Shown: one piece after another, positions 5,837 through 7,327 of the stretch
How the letters are laid out: every line of letters begins with the position of its first letter
How positions within the stretch are numbered: the stretch's first letter is position 1
DNA from: Armatimonadota bacterium
GTDB taxonomy: Bacteria > Sysuimicrobiota > Sysuimicrobiia > Sysuimicrobiales > Kaftiobacteriaceae
Length of the DNA: 7,327 bases
Reading direction: 5' to 3'
Assembly (NCBI GenBank): GCA_020028535.1
Contig: JAIBHM010000089.1
Span: 1 to 7,327, forward strand
The notes under the pieces: model-generated
Databases searched by the model: none
What the model was told of the DNA's origin: nothing
The model's input: only the letters and a program-made list of their open reading frames with translations
Position numbers and translations under genes: made by a program

Positions 5837-6658
5837 ATGACAACCGACGAGATCATGGCTCTCGCCGTCAAGATGGCCGGGTTCCCGGGCGTCCCGGAGG
5901 ACTCAGCGATCTTCGTCGGCGGCCGCAACATCCGCAAAGTCCTCTTCGGCGTCGACGTCGGCCCTGCCGAACTGATGGTGGCGAAAGAGCTCGGCATGGA
6001 TCTCGTCATCGCCCACCATCCCACCGGCGTGTACCTTGACCAATGGAAGGTCCTGCTCCGGCATGTAGAGTTCATGACCGCGGCGGGCGTCCCGGAGGAC
6101 GCGGCGCTTGGCGCGGTGGCGGAGCGGATCGAGGCAACCAAGCTCCGCGGGCAGATCTCCAACTTCGACCAGACGCCGTCGGTCGCGCGGCTGCTTGGGA
6201 TGCCGTTCATGAATATCCACGCTCCGCTGGATGAGCTTGGCCGCCGGCGGCTGATCGAGGCGGTGAATGGGGTTCTCTCAGGCGGAAATGCCAGGGCGGT
6301 GGACGTGGTGAACGCGCTCGCCGCGCTGCCGGAAATGGCCGCGGCGGCGACCACAGTCCAGCAGGTGCTGGGCGATCCAATCAGTCCGGCGCGCAAGGTG
6401 GTCGTGGCGCACGGCGCGCTGACCAACGGCGGCTACCCTGTCGCAAAGACGTGCTTCGACCACGGCGTGGACGCGGTCATCTACATCCATATCGACTACG
6501 GTGATCTCCAACGCCTTCGGGCCGAGGGTCGCGGCAATCTGATCATTGTCGGCCACCTGGCCGGGGATTCGCTTGGATTTACGCCATTCATCGCGGAGTT
6601 GCGCAGGCGGGGTCTCCAGGTGACCACCTTCAGCGGCGTCATCGACGCCACGACGTGA
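5837..6658 (+). CDS. NIF3-family dinuclear metal-centre protein (YbgI/YqfO-like)
   Basis: A 273-residue NIF3-superfamily protein, a widely conserved cytoplasmic family that holds two metal ions. Some members are annotated as GTP cyclohydrolase I type 2, but the physiological substrate is generally unsettled. The N-terminal half has VLFGVDVG (35-42) and MDLVIAHHPTG (54-64), with H60 and H61 as metal ligands. Next comes NIHAPLD (126-132), the equivalent of the family's HTNLD with D132. The C-terminal half closes with IIVGHLAGDSLGF (236-248). In E. coli YbgI the last ligands are His215 and Glu219; here H240 is kept and the position four residues on is D244, a conservative Glu-to-Asp change. Length is close to the insert-free form. 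TAGGA at 5822-5826 is a plausible but distant ribosome site. lipB starts 6 bp after the stop, so the two are probably co-transcribed. Confidence 0.9.
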   Translation: MTTDEIMALAVKMAGFPGVPEDSAIFVGGRNIRKVLFGVDVGPAELMVAKELGMDLVIAHHPTGVYLDQWKVLLRHVEFMTAAGVPEDAALGAVAERIEATKLRGQISNFDQTPSVARLLGMPFMNIHAPLDELGRRRLIEAVNGVLSGGNARAVDVVNALAALPEMAAAATTVQQVLGDPISPARKVVVAHGALTNGGYPVAKTCFDHGVDAVIYIHIDYGDLQRLRAEGRGNLIIVGHLAGDSLGFTPFIAELRRRGLQVTTFSGVIDATT

Positions 6659-6664
6659 GTTACA

Positions 6665-7327
6665 ATGGAACCAATCGTGCGCGCCCCCTGGCTGCTCAAT
6701 CTGACCGGCATCACTCCATATGCTGAGGCGTGGGATCTCCAGAAAGTTCTGGTCGCCGCGCGCCAGCACGGCATGATCTCCGACGGCCTCGTCCTGCTCG
6801 AGCACGAGCCGGTCTTCACCATCGGCCGCTCCACCAAGTCGGATCACCTGCTGTTTCCACGCGAGTACCTCGCCGGAGCGGGGTTCGGCGTTTTCGAGAT
6901 CGAGCGCGGGGGCAGCATCACCTACCACGGACCCGGTCAGCTCGTCGGCTACCCCATCCTCGATCTGCGCGCGTACAACGAGGACATCGTGAAGTACATG
7001 CGTTCGCTCGAGGAGTCCCTGCTGCGCACGCTGCTCGACTTCGGGATCGAGGGAGAGCGCGTGCGGGGATACGCCGGCGCCTGGGTCGGTGCGGAGAAAA
7101 TCGCCGCCGTCGGTGTGGCGGTGAAGCGCAGGGTGACCATGCACGGGTTCGCACTCAACGTCGACCCCGACCTCAACCACTTCGCCCTCATCAATCCGTG
7201 CGGGCTCGGTCGGCCGGTCACGTCGATGACGCGAATGCTGGGCAGAGCGGTGACGGTGGATGAGGTGCGGCCGGTCTACATCAGACGGTTTGAGGAGGTG
7301 TACCGACTGCAACTCGAGGCCGTAACC
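6665..7327 (+). CDS. lipB: Lipoyl(octanoyl) transferase LipB (3' partial)
   Basis: The frame opens at ATG 6665 and remains open to the last base, giving 221 residues with no stop. LipB enzymes are usually about 210-240 residues, so only a short tail should be missing. LipB moves the octanoyl group from octanoyl-ACP to lipoyl domains of 2-oxoacid dehydrogenases and GcvH, the first step of lipoate assembly before LipA. Key parts are RGGSITYHGPGQLVGYPILD (81-100), the catalytic lysine K145 in EKIAAVGV, MHGFALNV (159-166) and the acyl-carrying cysteine C179 in INPCGLG (176-182). These correspond to the Lys135/Cys169 pair of E. coli LipB, so the enzyme should be active. The gene begins 6 bp after the NIF3 stop. 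No strong ribosome site is visible beyond GTGAG overlapping that stop, which suggests translational coupling. lipA may lie just downstream, outside the window. Confidence 0.95.
   Translation, partial: MEPIVRAPWLLNLTGITPYAEAWDLQKVLVAARQHGMISDGLVLLEHEPVFTIGRSTKSDHLLFPREYLAGAGFGVFEIERGGSITYHGPGQLVGYPILDLRAYNEDIVKYMRSLEESLLRTLLDFGIEGERVRGYAGAWVGAEKIAAVGVAVKRRVTMHGFALNVDPDLNHFALINPCGLGRPVTSMTRMLGRAVTVDEVRPVYIRRFEEVYRLQLEAVT

Noticed and set aside
6278..7312. 344-residue open frame on the - strand
   Set aside because: It is antisense to NIF3 and lipB, both recognised by catalytic motifs, and its product has no recognisable domain.

Overview
The window is GC-rich bacterial DNA (roughly two thirds G+C by eye), densely coded with short intergenic gaps. 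It carries seven protein genes: six on the + strand and one on the - strand. Octanoyl transferase (lipB), a Fur-family regulator, TrpB2, NIF3 and an FTR1 iron permease make a bacterial origin clear. I cannot name a phylum. The divergent ABC-class ATPase and the unusual CYTH-DNPH1 fusion suggest a poorly sampled lineage rather than a well-studied model group. There are no tRNA or rRNA genes, insertion sequences or CRISPR arrays.

Region 1 (1-4216, all +). The window opens inside a two-domain protein: an N-terminal CYTH-like domain (triphosphate-binding tunnel superfamily: class IV adenylate cyclase and thiamine triphosphatase) joined to a C-terminal DNPH1/Rcl-type 2'-deoxynucleoside 5'-monophosphate N-hydrolase. 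A large 'predicted ATPase of the ABC class' follows closely. Its fold is clear, but the Walker A lysine is arginine and the signature motif is degenerate. After 68 bp comes trpB2, an orphan tryptophan synthase beta chain of the long TrpB2 type.

Region 2 (4217-5836). trpB2 converges on a Fur-superfamily repressor gene on the - strand. That gene is divergent from an FTR1-type iron permease gene. The 195-bp divergent spacer holds an 18-bp near-perfect dyad beside the regulator start (probable autoregulatory operator) and a sigma70-like promoter for the permease. The regulator has a Cys in its sensing metal site where PerR has Asp and E. coli Fur has Glu, so Fur, Zur or another specificity is open. 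The permease is followed by a 119-bp spacer with a perfect 20-bp palindrome.

Region 3 (5837-7327, all +). A NIF3-family dinuclear-metal protein gene is followed after 6 bp by lipB, whose reading frame is still open at the window end. These two are probably co-transcribed.

The most unusual content is the CYTH-DNPH1 fusion next to the Walker-A-variant ATPase. The fusion's chemistry would fit a two-step nucleotide breakdown or clean-up enzyme, but that is inference. The remaining genes look like housekeeping, metal uptake and cofactor functions.
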